Shown: one piece after another, positions 21,201 through 32,202 of the stretch
Position numbering within the stretch: the stretch's first letter is position 1
Layout of the letters: each line of letters starts with the position of its first letter
Notes under the pieces: model-generated
Told to the model about the DNA's origin: nothing
What the model saw: the letters and a program-made list of their open reading frames with translations, nothing else
Databases searched by the model: none
Translations under genes and position numbers: made by a program
NCBI GenBank assembly: GCA_944472155.2
Contig: OX235275.1
Coordinates: forward strand, 52,655,228 to 52,719,227
Reading direction: 5' to 3'
From: Trichobilharzia szidati
Lineage: Eukaryota > Platyhelminthes > Trematoda > Strigeidida > Schistosomatidae
Length of the DNA stretch: 64,000 bases

Positions 21201-21450
21201 TAAATGGAAAACTGAATAGTATTTAGAGAATGTTTGAATAAAGGGTATAAATTATGGCGAATAATGATAACTGTAATAAAAAGAAAAGAAAGAAAAACAA
21301 AAGGATTAAGGGGAAAAGGCACTCTTAGTGAGAATAAGAATCATTTAATCCAGTTAACAGATACCTTCACCTGTTTCGCTTCACACATTGGTTATTTTTT
21401 AATGAACTGTCTTACTATCCCCTCCTCTTTAATACATACTACTTTGTACT

Positions 21451-21683
21451 AAGTCGGTGGCATAGTGGTTAAGGCGCTCGCCGACCATGCATATGGTCCG
21501 GGGTTCGATCCCCGGCCAACGGACGCACTCCGTCACTTCGCTAAGCCAGTAATAAAACTGGTAAAGAGGGAAGGATGGGCATGAGGCTAGCAACCCCATC
21601 CTGTCAAAATAGACACTGCTACAGAAACTCCAAGCCACAAGCTTGAAGCCCTATGTTCTACTGGGGAACTTGAATGAAAAAAA
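21451..21683 (+). mobile_element. SINE family C with 10-bp TSD
   Basis: A 233-bp insertion flanked by perfect ACTTTGTACT at 21441-21450 and 21684-21693. The tRNA-like head has GTCGGTGGCATAGTGGTTAA (A box) and GGTTCGATCC (B box), then a body ending in an A-rich tail. The B-box stem CCGGGG/CCCCGG is intact. Confidence 0.88.
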
Positions 21684-22059
21684 ACTTTGTACTCACCACT
21701 CACTCGCCGGTCACCTTTTATAACCTTGAGCTGACTCGTCAATTTTTCCTACGCCACATTCTACTAATACTTTATGAGTAATCACCACCACCATTGTCTC
21801 CTATTTCACAATATTTTGTAATCGATTTCAGCCCAGAGCACGTTTGTCACACAAATATGACTATTTATTTTGACACTCCGTAACTAATCTGTTATTCTGC
21901 TTAAAAAATAATATAATATATTCAGATCGAACTAAAGACACTTCTGAATTTGTTGACACGATAAAAGACTTAAATGTTGACAATATATATTCATGATATC
22001 ATCTGACGTATCTTCCGTATTCATCAATGTGTACCACTTATAGAAACAGGAGACTTTGT

Positions 22060-23140
22060 ATGCGAAGAACTCATAAGTCACTATTCCTATATCTTTTATA
22101 AAACAGCTTCTTTTGAAATACACAATGGCGTAGCCATGGAGCCACCATTAGGACCCATTCTAACTGACATTTTCTTTGCAAAGCTACAGAATGGGCCTTT
22201 GAAAGATATAATTGGTGAACTAGAATTCTACTGTCGGTAACATGGATGATACATTTTTGATTATGAAAAATGAGGATGAAGCAAAGAACATCCAGGACAA
22301 ATTTAATGATGTTCATCCTGCAATAAATTTTACTATTGAGAAAGAAAAAGACACCCCTATTTCATTTTTAGACGATGTCCTTATGACCAGAAAAGAGGAT
22401 GGCGCAATAAGAAGTGTATATAGAAAACCTACATCAACTAACTGTGAGTATACTCATTTTTCAGCTCCATGCCTTTGAAATACAAACGCAATCTAATAAA
22501 GTGCTTGGTCCACAGAGCAAGAGCAATCTGCTCTGATGAATGTTAACTTAATATTACTAAACAGTTGCTAAGTGAGAACGGTTACTCAGAAAAATTCATC
22601 GATAAGAATATGAATTAAAAGTCATGGCAGGCTAAAGTACCAACTGTTCCGAAAAAGGAAGGCTTTGTTCTCACAACTTTAGTTCCTCAGAGATAACGTC
22701 GGTGAGATATTAACACAATGCCTAAGGAATGCGTAAGTAAAAAGAGTATTTAGAGTGGGGCTGAATTATGCTGTGTCTTCAAAACCACCCAGTTTATTTT
22801 GCGTTCGGGAGTTATTGATAAACTGCCTAATTTCGCCTCTTCTATGTGTATATACTAATTTGTCTTCTCCTGTAGAGCCATTTACTCGCATAGGCCGTAC
22901 AATTAGGCGTGTTTACTGTGGGATTTCCGAACACCATCCTGTGTGGTTGGTTAAGTAAAGGAGAAACGAAATCCATTCATAGCGCTATTCTAACTCATTT
23001 TGTGGATACAGAACACAAGATTGATGTTAACAAGGAGGCTTTCAAAGTCATTTACCGCATACCAACTAATCTTAACTTTACATTAAGTGTTCGTCTATTA
23101 CATATTGCTGAGGCTGACTGTTGGAATCTACATTAAGAAA
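22060..23140 (+). mobile_element. Penelope-like element, RT palm to GIY-YIG end
   Basis: Plus strand: GVAMEPPLGPILTDIFFAKL (RT motif 4-like), a disrupted YVDDTF box (reads HG*YIF; one frame break), then FLDDVLMTRKEDGAIRSVYR, the thumb, and the nuclease end with ILTHFVDTEHKIDVN and LLHIAEA. Several frame breaks. Confidence 0.82.
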
Positions 23141-23407
23141 TCTAACTTATGTATCCAAAAGAAGTTGGTTGGTTCAATCACTGCCCTCTCCCTAGCCATC
23201 AAGGTTCTAATGATCCTCAATTTGTTACAGAAACTTCCTTAGTTTTATTTGGTATTCTATTTAATATTACACCTTTTTGCTGATTACAGCTTTAACGTCT
23301 TTCTTGAATTGTAATTCTACTGATCTTACATAACAAGTCGACAGTATTTAAAAAACGCCAATGTTGTTAATAATGACTATTCTAGAATATTCTATGTATA
23401 TATATAT

Positions 23408-23608
23408 ATGTGCGTCGGTGGCACAGTGGTTAGGACTCTCGCCGACCAAGCACATGGTCCGGGGTTCGATCCCTGCCGACGCACACCTGATATCTATGGT
23501 CGGCCTGCAAAATTTGGGCTACCGATATCCATGCTGAAAATTCCATACTTGTACTGAAAATACGGTGTGGAATCAAGCTGTAATAAAAAATAAAAAATAA
23601 AAATATAA
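23408..23608 (+). mobile_element. SINE family C with a well preserved tRNA-like head
   Basis: The first 71 nt can form a 7-bp acceptor-like stem (TGCGTCG with CGACGCA), contain A-box TGGCACAGTGG and B-box GGTTCGATCC, and are followed by a body and a (TAAAAA) tail. It sits directly against a TA microsatellite (23396-23407). Too unlike a cloverleaf in the anticodon region to be called a functional tRNA. Confidence 0.8.
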
Positions 23609-23745
23609 ACATACATATAATTGTAGAACCGGAAGAGAAAATTGCCGGAAAGGATTTTCTTTGCTCATATTTTCTTTTGTCTTCTAAGTATCTAAATGAA
23701 TATTTTCGTTATTTTAAATGGTTGGAGATAATAGGTAGAATGCCT

Positions 23746-23790
23746 AAACAGCCCGACGTTTCGTACCTGTTGGTACTCATCAGGGATCAA
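23746..23790 (-). ncRNA. Hammerhead ribozyme, intact core
   Basis: Minus strand: CTGATGA (23777-23783), stem II GTACC-AACA-GGTAC (23763-23776, five perfect pairs), GAA plus A15.1 (23759-23762), a minimal ACGT stem III (23756-23759), then C at 23755 giving the GUC cleavage triplet. Stem I is short: two C-G pairs and a wobble with the bases after the cleavage site. All core positions match the hammerhead consensus. Minimal stem III is typical of type I hammerheads in retroelements, which usually act as dimers. It is flanked by PLE sequence. Confidence 0.75.
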
Positions 23791-24128
23791 AAAGACTATG
23801 TGAATTTTGAAGATGCAATAAGAAGAAGTAATTTATCTGAAAAGTGTAGTGTTTATTTGTACAAAAATACTTTTCGAAATGTCATCGGTAAACATTACTG
23901 TATAACACTGTGAGACTTTATCAAAACAAAATTTACCCATAATGGAATTACACTCTACCACAGTGCACAAGTTTTATTCTTATATCAAAAATATTTTTGA
24001 TATTCTTTCCACACACACACGTACCTGTCATATATACATTTTCATTAACAGTGGAATCCAGGATTTCCGTTTCGTCTTATTTAAGGCTTATCAACTAATT
24101 TTGCCTACAATCCCAATGGAGTGATGGT

Positions 24129-24209
24129 GTTCTCAATGAGACTCGAACCCAGCACTCTTCGTTTCAAACTACAGAGAGTTATCCACTATAGCACTTGGGC
24201 CACGAGAAC
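24129..24209 (-). repeat. tRNA-like SINE head
   Basis: Minus strand: begins GTTCTCG and ends GAGAAC, so six end pairs can form. It has GGGTTCGAGTCTC (B-box-like) and GTGGCCCAAGTGCTATAGTGG (A-box-like, too long for a plain D arm). The anticodon arm is not convincing. Confidence 0.45.
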
Positions 24210-24289
24210 TATGTAACATGTTTGTGGACGATAGTCACAAATAAGAGGTAGGAAAATGAAGCAAGAATAAAAGAGGACTTGGGTGATAT

Positions 24290-24500
24290 ACTTAAATTCC
24301 AAGTTTGGTCACGGATTGATATCACTTACAGAGCCATTGAAAACTAGGAAGGGTTGGACAGATGTTTCATACAGGCTTGGAACTCATCGAAATTACGCAC
24401 CAACTGGTTCTTGAACCCAGGACCTCCGGGCTACAAGGAAGGCTCGTTGACCATTCAGACATTGGGTCCCAAATAAAGGACCTGTGAATTCTAACTTCTA
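24290..24500 (-). mobile_element. Family A SINE, left member of a third head-to-head pair
   Basis: Minus strand with TTGATATCACTTACAGAGCC and the hammerhead relic TTTCATACAGGCTTGGAACT. Faces the plus-strand copy at 24660. Confidence 0.65.
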
Positions 24501-24659
24501 CCAATTCCTCATTTCAGATCTCCAGTGATTGGCTACAGGACAAATTTGCCTGCAGTTCTAGTGAGAAGTTCTGACCACTGGAGTCCTCCGACTGGCAGTG
24601 ACGACAAATGTTAGCTGATAACATTGGCCGCTGGTCGGGCTGAAGTTACGAATTGATAG

Positions 24660-24930
24660 AAGTTGGAATTCATAGGCCATTGCGTCGAGTGGGCCTCAAT
24701 GGTTGAATGGTCTACTAACTTGCCTCGTAATCCGAAGATCCTGGGTTCGAAACCCGGCGGGTGAATGCTGCTGATTAGTCTCGAACTAGAACAAAACGGC
24801 TGTCCAGTACTTCCTAGTTTTCAGTGGTTTATCTAACTGATATCAATTCGTGTTCAAACTTGGAACAAATCAAATCCTAACAAATTAACTCCTGAAAATA
24901 CTTAAATTCTTTTGGAGCCCTATCGATAAA
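24660..24930 (+). mobile_element. Family A SINE, right member of a third head-to-head pair
   Basis: Plus strand: GGGTTCGAAACCCGG (B-box-like), then a hammerhead with CTGATTA (G8 changed), TCTCGAACTAGA stem II and ACAAAAC. The cleavage-side CTGTC|CAGTAC is kept. Confidence 0.7.
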
Positions 24931-24959
24931 CGTATTTAAACCTGTTTTATGTGTTCGAA

Positions 24960-25340
24960 AATTATCTTCAAGTATTGGTTTTGCAGGGAATTTTGTTTCA
25001 TTGGTTGGAGGATTTCATTATGAGCTAACATCAGTTCGAGAACTACTAAAATCCACCAAGGAGTACTGGACAGCTGTTTCATCTTAGTTTGGGAATCATC
25101 GGCAGTACGCACCCACCGCCAGGGTTCGAATTCAGGACCTTCCAATTACAAGGCAAGCTCGTATACCATTCAGCCACTAGGACCCGATTCATTGGCCAGC
25201 CCATAAATTCTAACTTCTACCAATTCGTCATTTAGCGCGACTGGCACCAACCAATGTCATCGGTGGGAATTCTATCCTCCCACTTGACTGGTTGGACCTC
25301 ACTGGTTATTACTTATCACTAGAACTCCAGGAAACTCCGT
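24960..25340 (-). mobile_element. Family A SINE, nearly complete hammerhead
   Basis: Minus strand: stem I GTACTG/CAGTAC, core CCGATGA (only U4 changed), stem II TCCCAAACTAAGA (weak), GAAA, palindromic ACAGCTGT stem III, GUC triplet. The extended body toward 25340 shows the full element is about 380 bp. Confidence 0.72.
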
Positions 25341-25374
25341 CATGTAGCAAGTCAGTAGCGAGCATAAGATTAAT

Positions 25375-25540
25375 CTTCAAGAGTTGGTTTGAAAGGATTA
25401 GATTTGTTTTTACGAGTTCGACTACGGATTGATATCAGTTAGAGAACCATTGAAAACCACCAGGGAGTACTGCCAGACAGCTGTTTCATCCTAGTTTGGC
25501 AATCATCGGCAGTACGCATTACTTTGAACCTGCCTACTTC
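25375..25540 (-). mobile_element. Family A SINE, truncated
   Basis: Minus strand copy ending shortly after the hammerhead (CCGATGA, GATGAAACAGCTGTC). The tRNA-like part is missing. Confidence 0.65.
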
Positions 25541-25994
25541 AGCAATCCAGTTTTTTGAAACTAAGGTTTATTTTATGTAGTAATGTTTTTACCCCCTCCC
25601 CCTATCTCACTTTATTCTGACGTCATGTTCCTAACTGTTATTTTTGATCATGATCTATAAACATTTTGATCCATTAAAACAATTAGTCGCTTTAATAAAT
25701 TTGTCTTCTAAGTGCCTCAATCAAATTTTGATCAACATTGATAAAAATTGTGATCCTTAATGCTCTGTTAATGTCAGTAAAAAGTTTGAGCATTGTGGAA
25801 AAGGTCAAATGAATTGTAATTATATTTCAATTGTTTACACACAATGATAAGTTCTTTTCGTGTTTTGGTAATATTTCGAGCAAAATTACTGCCCATGATC
25901 ACACACCAACTGTTGGAATTGTTTTGTTTTTTAATCCATACATTTATGACCTGTACTCATATACAAAGTTTATTTTTATTTGTTCATTCGCTTT
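25541..25994. other. No gene seen
   Basis: AT-rich stretch. No coding potential or clear repeat boundary recognised. Confidence 0.4.
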
Positions 25995-26345
25995 TGTGTA
26001 TTCAGAATTATATTCCAGGCTGTTGACAGTTGTGCTGAGTCACCCTTGTTACATGTATCCGGTGTGACCTTAATGAATAATATAGATTCTGTTTTAAGTC
26101 TCTCTTTCGATTTGTTCATATCAGTGTTCAGAATACAAACATTGTTCCAATCGATAATGTGCTTTTTATCCCATGCATGTGCAGCTATAGGTGAATTTTT
26201 TTCTAAATTCTTGTAAGCTTGTTTTCCTGTTGGTTGACGTGTAGTTAGTCAGGCGTTTATGTTCATTCACCCTTATTTTGAGTGATCTGGACGTTGGATC
26301 CACATATTTAGTCGGACGCTCAGTACAACCTCTCTTGCCTATTTA
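25995..26345 (-). mobile_element. GIY-YIG nuclease fragment, probably a second PLE lineage
   Basis: Minus-strand translation includes RVNEHKR, then AAHAWDKKHIIDWNNVCIL and RLKTESILFIKVTP, the pattern of a PLE GIY-YIG C-terminal half. It differs clearly from the other PLE copies here (which read AKHIIETGHKID), so it is another lineage. Two frame breaks. Confidence 0.65.
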
Positions 26346-26734
26346 TATAAATGTACGTATGACAAGTACGTGTTTGTGTATGATTAGAATGTTCCAAATG
26401 TGTAGCGTGGATGTACAATACGCGTGTTTCAAACAAATTTTATCTCATTATTATTTTGTCATAACTCGTCAGTGAGACGTATCTGCAATCTCGAAAAGTG
26501 CTCATGTCCTGTGTGAAATTCGAACTCGGATCACCCAGCTACCTTACCACAGAGGCATTCAGCAGCGTGAGTTTTCTGTACATTCAGATAATCGAAATGA
26601 ACAATTCACAGAATTATTCCACGAAAATATGAAGGAAGTTATTAACGACCACAAAAATTATAATCATGAAAAAAACTTATAAAAAAGATGACACATACAT
26701 TAAAAAAATTGACTGAAAGACAAAGTTTAAAGTT

Positions 26735-26930
26735 TCAACGCCAACTGACTTCAGTTTACGAACTATTGAAAACCAGTGGGGAATACTGGATAGCTGTTTC
26801 GTCCTTGTATCGGACTCTTCAGTAGTGTGTGGTCATGATCCCACTGGCCAGAGATAGAATCCAGGACCTTCAGGTGACAAGACGAGCTTGTAGACCAATT
26901 AGCCACTGAGACGGAATCTGATCACCTTTC
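26735..26930 (-). mobile_element. Family A SINE
   Basis: Minus strand: GAAGAGTCCGATACAAGGAC with GAAACAGC. CTGAAGA followed by a GTCC/GGAC stem and GAAA looks complete, but a 3-nt deletion appears to have fused stem I with the core. A U-to-A change also affects the GUC triplet side. Confidence 0.68.
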
Positions 26931-27059
26931 ATTTCTAACCTCTGCTTATTCGAGAGAGTATGAAATATAACCAAGATACTAAATGAAGAGTTTGGAAATT
27001 CAACCACACGCATCCCTCTAGTTTTCAAATTCCACATTCCGACGAAATTTATTAAAAGA

Positions 27060-28900
27060 ATTGACGTTGAAGCCCAGTGCGTAAGTTTGTATCATCAGTT
27101 AACTATCTGAATTAAAACCGATGCATGAAGAGAAACAAGGCTGGTTTAAATTTCCACTTGTTGACATTACTAATCAATACACTACATCCCCAAATCCTAA
27201 ATCCACAGTTTAATCAAAAAACCATCAAATAGCATTACGAAACTTAACTCCTGATAAAGGAGCTGGGGTTGTGATAATGGACAAACATGATTATGTACAG
27301 AAAGTGAAATCATTTCTGATTGGCGCATCAACACTTCGAATTGATCATTTGGAAAAAGATCTAACTGAATCGACGGAAAGACGAATTACCGAGAAACTAA
27401 GAGAACTTGTGAAGAAGAAGTTAATTAATAACAACACATATATTGAACTGAAGCCTAGAGGATCAAGATTGCCTTACTTATACGGCTTACCGAAGATGCA
27501 TTAACTCAACACTCCCATGAGACCAATGCTATCCATGGTCGATTCTCCGCATCACAAAGTACCTCCGTGGCTAGCAGAATTATTGCAGCTAATCTGTGCC
27601 AACTCAGGTATCTATAACTTGAAAGAGACCTTTCAGTTAGCAAAACAGTTAGAGAATTCAGACATCTGAAATAAATTCATGGTGTCATTTAACGTCTCTT
27701 CACTGTTTACAAAGGTCCCACTAGAAGAAACAGTACAAATTATATGTTGAAATGCTGATCTCATTCCTCTGCCAAAGAATGAACTCAGACGGCTGCTGCT
27801 AATATGTACTAAGGACATACAGTTTCAGCTTAACAATCTTCTATACCACCGAATTGATGGAGTCGCTATGGGAAGTCTGCTAGGTTCGATTCTGGCAGAC
27901 ATTTTTATGGGCAATCTGGAACAAACAAGAATGAAATCCACAATCGATCATACAGGCTTCTATACGACATATGTCGATGACACGTCTTTCATTTGTAATT
28001 GTTTGAATGACGCATCTCAAATATTAAACTTCCTGAATAGTGCTCATTCTAATATAAAGTTTACAACAGTGTGTAGATGAGGACAGGATTCACCTTCTGG
28101 ACCATGAGATCGAACGTGATAAAGATGGTAAAACCGTAAGATACATCTATAGAAGGGAGACCTGGAAGGCGATTTCCCCGGACTTGAAAAGCTTCTGCCC
28201 TATAAGTTACAAGAAGGGATTGGTGAGAACACTGCTTTGTCCTTGTAAGGAAGCTTTATTGGGAATGAAAAGTCTAGGAATAATTATCCACTGTTGAAAG
28301 GTGCCTGCGTGATAACGGCTAGACACAAAAGTCCATCGACAAACATGTAAAACGTAGTGTTAACAAAGTGAAATACAGCACAGTAGAGAAAAAGTCCATC
28401 TTTCTACAGCGTACCTTCAAACGTGACAACACAGATTGTAGAATAAGATGCATACTGAACGCTACCTCAGAAAAGAACATATCCAGCAGTCAAGTTTATA
28501 TGTATTTATTAAACGGCTAGTTGTTTAAGACAGTCAAAAGTGGAAAAAGTCCCACGTCATGTTAGCTCGAACCGCGTCAACCAATTAACATATAAATGAC
28601 AAGACACATACATTGGAAGAACAGAAAGAAGGGGTATTGTCAGCATTGCTGAATACATACTAAAGAACCTGAGACTAAAGCACTCAAAGCCATTAAACAG
28701 TGTGACTGAGTGCCATCTACTGGACACTGGTCGTGTTATGGACAATCTGAAGGCGTTCAAAATAATCAGCAGGGAAAAGAAATCTAGCCTGGCACGTTTT
28801 TCTGAGGTGACCTCTATCGAACGATTGAAACCAAATCCATGTACGCAGAAAGAGACAGTGATGAATCTCGCATTTCCTTGATAATAACAAAGCATTCAAA
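27060..28900 (+). mobile_element. Penelope-like element, longest copy
   Basis: Plus strand: N-terminal part from about 27200 (PDKGAGVVIMDKHDYVQKV), palm with LPYLYGLPKMH and FNVSSLFTKVPLEE, then RIDGVAMGSLLGSILADIFM and YVDDTSFICN (catalytic box), thumb, and GIY-YIG remnants (about 28580-28860). At least five stops or frameshifts make it inactive. Sequence downstream to about 29990 is shared with 35290-36000 and is probably the 3' non-coding part. Confidence 0.88.
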
Positions 28901-29990
28901 TTTCACTACGTCATCTTCTGTCCTGTTTAGAAAACTTGAATTTTTTTTGCTAAACATGGCTCATTCTACCCCCATCCCCTATTTGGCTATTTTATAAAAA
29001 CGTGTTTTTCTGTGGTTGCGTAGTCCATTAGTTTTTATACTCTTTCTAGTTAAACTTTGTTTCTACACAAACGAAATCTCTAAAACCCTATCCTTTTGTT
29101 TCCAAGCATATTTGTCTAATTTTTGTGTAAATAGTCAATCCTTTCCATTCTTAACTATTTAACAACTTTCATCATTTCTGAACAATGTTACTCTTAGTTC
29201 TAATCAGTTACTACTTATCATTGTAAAACAATTATATATCTTTAATTTAATTTCTAATTTTTGTATTGTTCAGGCTGTAACCATTTGAGAAGATCCGACG
29301 AGATGATAGAAAGTGAGCCCAGCTTATCCTGCTACACATCTGGATTACGTAACAATATGATTGTACACTTTTTTATTAGATGTCGAAATTAGGAACATTG
29401 TACATGACTTTTGTTTAAAACGATTCATGTTGAAATATACAGAACTGCAGAGTACAATCTAAAAAAAGTACAGTGTGCTGCTCAACGCTTCGTCTTCTCA
29501 CTGGTCTATACTGTCTACTTGTTTCACTAATAACCGTGTTGTATACTTTGGATCATTGCAGGAACCTATTATCCTCCTCACCTGAAGACAATTCTACAAC
29601 CACTACACAGCTTCTACCAGTAGATACGACTCCAACAGTGAACGCTTCTGTGGATTATATTAATAATTTGTAGCCGTGGACTTTAACTGTGTATCCAAAT
29701 AACCGTTTAATTAATATAACTCATTACTGTATTTTTTATAATATACTGTTACACTATCATTTCAGTAACTTGAATTTTTATTCGCATACTTGTTATGTTA
29801 TTGAGCTCGCTAAACAGTCCCTTACACACATTTGTCGTTCTTGCCTTATTCAAACTCTAAAAGCTTACACAACCACCTACCTTACAAATCACGTAACCTA
29901 TTGATTCCTGAGTAAATAGGCCGTACCATGCATCCACTTGTAAGACACACTTGTTAAATCCACTATCAAGTCTGGCTGGCAAAGGGAGGA
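28901..29990 (+). mobile_element. PLE 3' non-coding region
   Basis: Non-coding sequence shared in the same order with 35290-35780 (GTAACAAT/TGTACAC block, GAAGACAATTCTACAACC block, AATAATTTGTAG block). A degraded hammerhead-like string (TTTGAGAAGATCCGACGAGA) is at 29288-29307. The ORF-like stretch at 29473-29673 is shared repeat sequence, not a gene. Confidence 0.6.
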
Positions 29991-30349
29991 CGTATGTGCC
30001 TATACACCTCCATTTGAAAAAGTCTTTTACAAGATCTGATAAAACCTCTGAAAGGAAGTAAGATCAAAACATAACAGCATAGGTGAGCCATTGAGGCAAT
30101 CCAAATATTCATACTAACCCTATCCATTCTAAATAAATAAATAAGTCCAATACGTCAATTGCCTTAATCATAAGCATCATAATAAATATAGCCAATTCTT
30201 CCAATAATGATTAGCCGGTTGCATTTTGTTTTGTGGCATTACTAGATTTTTAATCCCTATTTGTAATCTTATTAAACGTCATAGTTTCACCCTTAACCGT
30301 ATGTATTTCTACAACTTTATCGATCCTTTACTCATAGGCATACGCACGA

Positions 30350-30590
30350 ATATACAGACTGGTTGATGACTTTATCGAAAAAACACCGGCCACAAAGCCA
30401 ACCAGCGTGGAAGAATCCTTCTCTATAATCTACCGGGTGCCTAATAAATTGCCAAAATCATCATCGAAGCACCGCATACACCAAACAGCAGAGGCTATTG
30501 CAATTCGCCTCAAACAACCAGTGCTCTGTGTTCAAAAGAAGCAAGTCCAGCCAGCCCCTACTACTGCCCTGGCCAGCCTTCAGTAGAGAC
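30350..30590 (+). mobile_element. PLE GIY-YIG end fragment
   Basis: Begins with the PLE-type motif GGTTGATGACTTTATCGAAA, then a translation with SFSIIYRVPNKLP and TAEAIAIRLKQPVLCVQKKQ. This is the PLE C-terminus. Confidence 0.7.
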
Positions 30591-30751
30591 TATAAATTCA
30601 TGAATTTGTAATATTATCTTCCCTAATTTTTTCTGACATTCAGCTTATTTTATGTTGATGCTATTCAGCTGTAATCTATCAATATTATTGATTCGATGTT
30701 ATTTAAACAACATAAATGTTGTTCACAACACTAATTCATTCATTCACTATA

Positions 30752-30799
<48 letters not shown>

Positions 30800-30850
30800 C
30801 TGTAAAGCCTGATGATGAAGTTATCGAAAAGAGTACTCTTTGTTCAGTAT
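30752..30850 (+). repeat. AT microsatellite plus hammerhead-like motif
   Basis: An AT run (about 30752-30798) followed directly by CTGATGA (30809-30815), then GAAAA (30826-30830) and the palindrome AGAGTACTCT (30830-30839). The CTGATGA and GAAA spacing fits a hammerhead, but stem II is unclear. Confidence 0.5.
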
Positions 30851-30999
30851 CTATCCTTTTAAAAAGAAAATTCTCTTCACTGCAACCGTTCTTTAATTGA
30901 TGCATAGAATATCGATTAAAAACGACAGTGTCTAATATTAATAGCCTGCAACAACTACAAAATTGAAGCAATAAACAACGGAGATGGAACTGACCAACA

Positions 31000-31345
31000 T
31001 TAGTTACAGGATTTCATCATGAACTGACATTGGTTAGAGTACCATTGGAAAACAATCACAGGAAGTACTGGACAGCCAGCTCTTTCGTCAGTCCAGTTTG
31101 GGACACTTCGGCAGTAAGCACCATCATTGTGGGGTTCGAACCCAGGACAATCGGGCTGCACGGCGAGATCGTAGACCATTAAGCCAATGAGACACGATCC
31201 CATGGCCAGTCCATGAGTCCCAATTTCTGCCAATTCACTACATAGTGCGAGTACTAGCAAATATCATCGCTGGTGAATATTTGTCCTCACACCCAACCTG
31301 GTGTAACCTACTGGTTACGACTTCCTACTAGAACCCCAGGTAACT
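31000..31345 (-). mobile_element. Family A SINE
   Basis: Minus strand copy with GGGTTCGAACCC (B-box-like), a hammerhead relic (CCGAAGTG, GTCCCAAACTGGAC with extra bases, GACGAAAG), and the extended body to about 31345. Confidence 0.7.
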
Positions 31346-31434
31346 ACCTACCTGGGATTGAGAAGAATCCACGAAATAATTAAAAATAAAAAATTAACCC
31401 AGATTACCCTGATACACAGCTGCCGTTTTTGCTT

Positions 31435-31690
31435 TATTCAATTTTAAGTTCCTTCAAGGTGGTTGCAGATATACCCTGCCGACTGGTGAGTACCAATTAG
31501 CACGAAACCTAGGTCAGGCAAGGCTTCATATCGATTGCCTCCAACCATCTAATACCAACAATTCACAGTGCTGAGTGATGACAAGCCACCTAGTCTGTTG
31601 GTGGCCACATTGCAAACTTGACTGATTGACTTCAGTCTGCACCAAAGATTAGGACTAGACACATTACACTAGTTACTGAATAGTCTCCAA
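31435..31690 (+). mobile_element. Family B retroposon with flipped hammerhead module
   Basis: Right part (CCTCCAACCATC onward, CAGTCTGCACCAAAG) is in the same orientation as in 12541-12811, but the hammerhead module is reversed and lies on the plus strand: CTGGTGA (31483-31489, A6 changed), GTACC...GCAC, GAAA (31504-31507), ACCTAGGT, GUC. Boundaries coincide with the inverted GGAGGCA/TGCCTCC pair of other copies. Confidence 0.7.
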
Positions 31691-31773
31691 TCAAAAACAT
31701 TTATGTAACTTCATGACAAAATGTGGAGAACGCTAGACTGGTCAGTACAACGAAGCATCACTTGCAGAACTGT

Positions 31774-32061
31774 TGTAGTGACCCGTTTTATTACTCATCA
31801 TCGCAGTATACTTTCACTATGTAATGGGACTTTGATTTGTTTATTACTCTAAATCTTGCATGTTAACAATTGATACTTTTGCACTCGCTCGATTTTTGAA
31901 TTTTGATTGCTGCAATAATACACTATCGTATTCCTTCGCAAGTGCCTTTTGAATTACGTTGTGGACGTTGAGTAATCACAACGTTAGCACACAATTATAA
32001 ACGCGAGGAAGTACTAAGATATACGTGTACGCCAGTTTAATCAAAATATAGCAGCACAACA
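31774..32061 (+). repeat. 5' LTR of the compact element
   Basis: 288 bp, starting TGTAGTGACC and ending GCACAACA. Seven substitutions from the 3' LTR, mostly in the last 60 bp. A diverged relative is the solo LTR at 34370-34656 on the opposite strand. Confidence 0.9.
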
Positions 32062-32064
32062 AAT

Positions 32065-32079
32065 TGGTGAGCCCGACAG
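32065..32079 (+). promoter_or_regulatory. Primer-binding site
   Basis: TGGTGAGCCCGACAG begins 3 bp downstream of the 5' LTR. It resembles the complement of the tRNA-Trp 3' end, TGGTGACCCCGAC, with one mismatch over the first 13 bases. Confidence 0.65.
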
Positions 32080-32202
32080 AGCTGATTGATGGACTACATC
32101 ATTTCGAAGTATACACAGTGGAATAAATCATCTTTGCCATCGCATTAACTTTTATAACTTCATAACATTTGGATGTATAATTACTGATATTTCTGCTAAA
32201 AG

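Noticed and set aside
23408..23479. A functional tRNA gene
   Set aside because: The acceptor-like stem and boxes are present, but the anticodon arm is not regular and the sequence is the head of a repeated SINE.
26770..26830. A fully active hammerhead in the 26735-26930 SINE
   Set aside because: CTGAAGA and GAAA look intact at first, but comparison with other copies shows a 3-nt deletion that merges stem I with the core.
29473..29673. 66-codon ORF ending in TPTVNASVDYINNL, first taken for a 3' exon
   Set aside because: The same sequence recurs at 35440-35635 downstream of another PLE, so it is repeat sequence.
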